The notes beneath the pieces are model-generated. The model worked only from the letters and a program-made list of their open reading frames with translations. It made no database searches and had not been told where the DNA came from. From assembly GCA_016745015.1 (NCBI GenBank), contig JADGDH010000007.1, positions 1 through 46,233 of the forward strand: 46,233 bases of DNA, written 5' to 3'. Both the position numbers and the translations under genes were made by a program. This stretch comes from Colwellia sp. Its GTDB lineage: Bacteria > Pseudomonadota > Gammaproteobacteria > Enterobacterales > Alteromonadaceae. Shown one piece after another: positions 44,859 to 46,233 of this stretch; the stretch's first letter is position 1, and every line of letters begins with the position of its first letter.

Positions 44859-44883
44859 AAAACCTCAAAAAACAGGTAATAAA

Positions 44884-44901
44884 ACACTCAAGATTGAGTG
44901 T
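44884..44901 (-). terminator. probable weak terminator after murI
   Basis: On the minus strand ACACTCA-ATCT-TGAGTGT forms a 7-bp stem with a 4-base loop, followed by TTTTATTACC. It lies 65 bases after the murI stop and 26 before the metK start. Confidence 0.55.
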
Positions 44902-44965
44902 GATTTAATTGTCGCTAAGTGTAGCGGTTTTGATTAAGTAGATAAAGGTTTTTACGTCTAGACGG

Positions 44966-45760
44966 CTAAAATAATTTGAATGATACTTCTTGATCTAATA
45001 AATTTGTGCATAAGCTATCTAAAAGTAATGATGGTTTTGAACTAAAGAACTCTATGCTAGTGGGGTTATTAACGGTAGTGCAGAGCTGGTTTTTTTGCAA
45101 TTGACGTTGTAATTGATTCGTTACAGGTATTGCAGTATCTATAATTTTGATGTTATTACCACAGGATTTTTCAATTTTCTTTAGTAAAAAAGGGTAATGG
45201 GTACAACCCAGTACAATTGTATCTACCTCTTTTTTTAATAATGGAATTAAGTACTTATTAAGTAACACTTCACATTGCAGAGTATCCATATCGCCTTGTT
45301 CAATGAGTTCAACTAAACCAGGGCAAGGCTGAATAATAACTTCTGCTCCACTGGAAAATTTATCAATTAAGGTTAAAAAACGTGGGTTTTTTGCGGTGGC
45401 CTGAGTAACTAATACACCTATTTTCTTATTTTTACTATTAATTGTTGCAGGCTTTATAGCAGGTTCAACGCCAATAATAGGAATGGCTATTTGGTTTCTT
45501 AATTGCTCTATCGTATTAACTGTTGCTGTGTTACAAGCAACAACCAAAGCTTTTATTTTCTGTTGCAACAGCTTTTCAGCAACAGAGTTGACCCTTTCTA
45601 TAATAGAGTGTGCAGTTTTATTTCCGTAAGGAGAATACAGTGTATCTGCAACATAGATAATTTTCTCATAAGGTAGTTGTTGCTTTATATGTTTAGTAAT
45701 AGATAAGCCACCTATCCCTGAGTCAAATATCCCTATTGGTTGGTTATTCACTAAAGTCAT
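44966..45760 (-). CDS. murI: glutamate racemase MurI
   Basis: MurI makes D-glutamate for peptidoglycan. The opening IGIFDSGIGGLSITKHI holds the first catalytic acid, and ACNTATVNTIEQLR and VLGCTHYPFLLKKIE hold the two catalytic cysteines. The substrate strands VADTLYSPYGNKT and IIGVEPAIKPA are present. The 264 residues match. It reads toward metK, with a weak terminator between. The start is clear; the ATG is preceded by AATA only, without a strong Shine-Dalgarno site. Confidence 0.95.
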   Translation of the reverse strand: MTLVNNQPIGIFDSGIGGLSITKHIKQQLPYEKIIYVADTLYSPYGNKTAHSIIERVNSVAEKLLQQKIKALVVACNTATVNTIEQLRNQIAIPIIGVEPAIKPATINSKNKKIGVLVTQATAKNPRFLTLIDKFSSGAEVIIQPCPGLVELIEQGDMDTLQCEVLLNKYLIPLLKKEVDTIVLGCTHYPFLLKKIEKSCGNNIKIIDTAIPVTNQLQRQLQKNQLCTTVNNPTSIEFFSSKPSLLLDSLCTNLLDQEVSFKLF

Positions 45761-46233
45761 ATTATTGTACTTGTCGTAGTTGTGTTTTCGAGAAAGAGTA
45801 AATTGTAAATTTATATTGTAGAGGAATTAATGTTGATAGTTTATATGGATTTCTACCATGAAAGTAAAGCTCTTATTAGAATTGAAAAATACAATACTGA
45901 ATAAAAATAGCTCTTCCAAGGTGCCGCAGTTAACCGTAGTCCTGAACACCGTGTGTTCAGGGCGGAAGTATCACTTTAACCGTAGGCTTCCTGATACAAG
46001 CCAGGCTTGCACAATAGCTAATAATCAACTTCCTAAGGTAAAACTTATCGGCTCAGGGACATAGTCACTTACAAACACCCCAGAAGAAATTTTATTATAA
46101 CTTAAATTTAATTTGGAATAAGTTTTTTTTAACGGTTTTGACTTGCTTGCTTATTATTTAACTACTCCCATACTTAATTTATCTCAAGTTTAGTATATTA
46201 AAGATACGTTTAGTTTAATTTATCTTCGAACAA
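45761..46233. other. gene-free 473-bp right end with a GC-richer repeat/hairpin block
   Basis: No confident gene. The ORF-track entry at 45858-46064 (68 residues) has no ribosome site and spans the structured block, so I doubt it, though I cannot exclude a small protein. The block at about 45918-46064 is visibly richer in G+C than its flanks and is listed separately. The rest (46080-46233) is A+T-rich with nothing recognisable. Confidence 0.55.
45930..46009 (+). repeat. paired GTAG-plus-hairpin repeat, REP-like
   Basis: TTAACCGTAG occurs twice (45930-45939 and 45976-45985), 46 bases apart. Each copy is followed by a hairpin. The first is CCTGAACAC/GTGTTCAGG (45941-45949 and 45953-45961), 9 bp with a 3-base loop. 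The second is GGCTT/AAGCC (45985-45989 and 45998-46002), which can also re-pair as CAAGCC-A-GGCTTG. A GTAG tetranucleotide at the foot of a short hairpin is the plan of REP elements mobilised by RAYT transposases. Orientation and family are unproven. Confidence 0.5.

Noticed and set aside
44859-44965. SAM-responsive riboswitch in front of metK
   Set aside because: The leader between murI and metK is short and has only the small hairpin that ends murI. No riboswitch core is visible.
45858-46064. 68-residue ORF on the plus strand
   Set aside because: It has no ribosome site and spans the hairpin block, and its translation matches nothing I know. It is kept only as a possibility in the notes on the repeat block.
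46040-46065. Resemblance of CTCAGGGACATAGTC to the 3' core (S element) of group I introns
   Set aside because: No matching P, Q and R core elements or flanking exon gene can be found, so the likeness is too short to mean anything.
1-46233. Mobile elements, prophage, CRISPR arrays or toxin-antitoxin pairs
   Set aside because: No transposase, integrase, phage structural gene, regular spacer array or paired small toxin/antitoxin ORFs could be seen in either strand.

Overview
The window looks like a stretch of chromosome from a low-GC, marine, psychrophile-type gammaproteobacterium of the Colwelliaceae/Alteromonadales kind. I infer this from the A+T-rich sequence, the gene order (pilT-pilU opposite yggS-proC-yggT; metK, rsmE-gshB-yqgE-ruvX; rdgC-pgk-fba) and an isocitrate lyase of the long, about 528-residue class. 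Genes are dense and intact. I see no phage genes, insertion sequence, CRISPR array or rRNA operon.

Layout. 1-240: the 3' part of a Pro-like tRNA with an odd anticodon arm, then tRNA-Arg(UCU). 364-5516 (minus): tadA-hemW-rdgB with one-base stop/start overlaps, a DUF4426 protein, and yggS-proC-yggT. 5620-7812 (plus): the twitching ATPases pilT and pilU. 8019-11691 (plus): a coniferyl-aldehyde-type dehydrogenase, then a DUF47/PiT phosphate uptake pair behind a textbook Pho box. 11803-13565: parvulin, an OxyR-type regulator and a small secreted protein of unknown function. 13887-20286: a carbon module with malate synthase G, an LrgA/LrgB membrane pair and a LysR regulator (all minus), divergent from isocitrate lyase (plus). 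20535-24766 (minus): a DUF481 outer-membrane protein, fba, pgk and rdgC. 25357-28360 (plus): a porin, phoB and phoR. 28380-32326 (minus): a GcvR-like ACT protein, a PilZ protein, ettA and a soluble CZB chemoreceptor. 32476-38921: an RND pump and adaptor with a BigR/SqrR-like ArsR regulator (minus), divergent from a DUF2892 protein, a rhodanese and a DsbA-fold protein (plus). 39019-45760 (minus): lysA, ruvX, yqgE, gshB, rsmE, metK and murI. 45761-46233: no confident gene, but a compact GC-richer repeat/hairpin block.

How the parts work together. (i) Phosphate: phoB has its own Pho box, a second perfect Pho box precedes DUF47-PiT, and a tandem 28-bp duplication of Pho-box-like sequence precedes the porin, so one locus appears to hold a small Pho regulon. 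Its PhoR has no membrane segment. (ii) C2 metabolism: both glyoxylate-shunt enzymes flank a LysR-LrgAB unit, which suggests that LrgAB moves a small carboxylate such as glycolate, glyoxylate or pyruvate. (iii) Reactive sulfur: the ArsR protein has the cysteine arrangement of persulfide sensors and sits between a rhodanese/DUF2892 pair and an RND pump. These three, plus the repeat block at the right end, are the most interesting parts of the window. No wholly unknown multi-gene system is evident.
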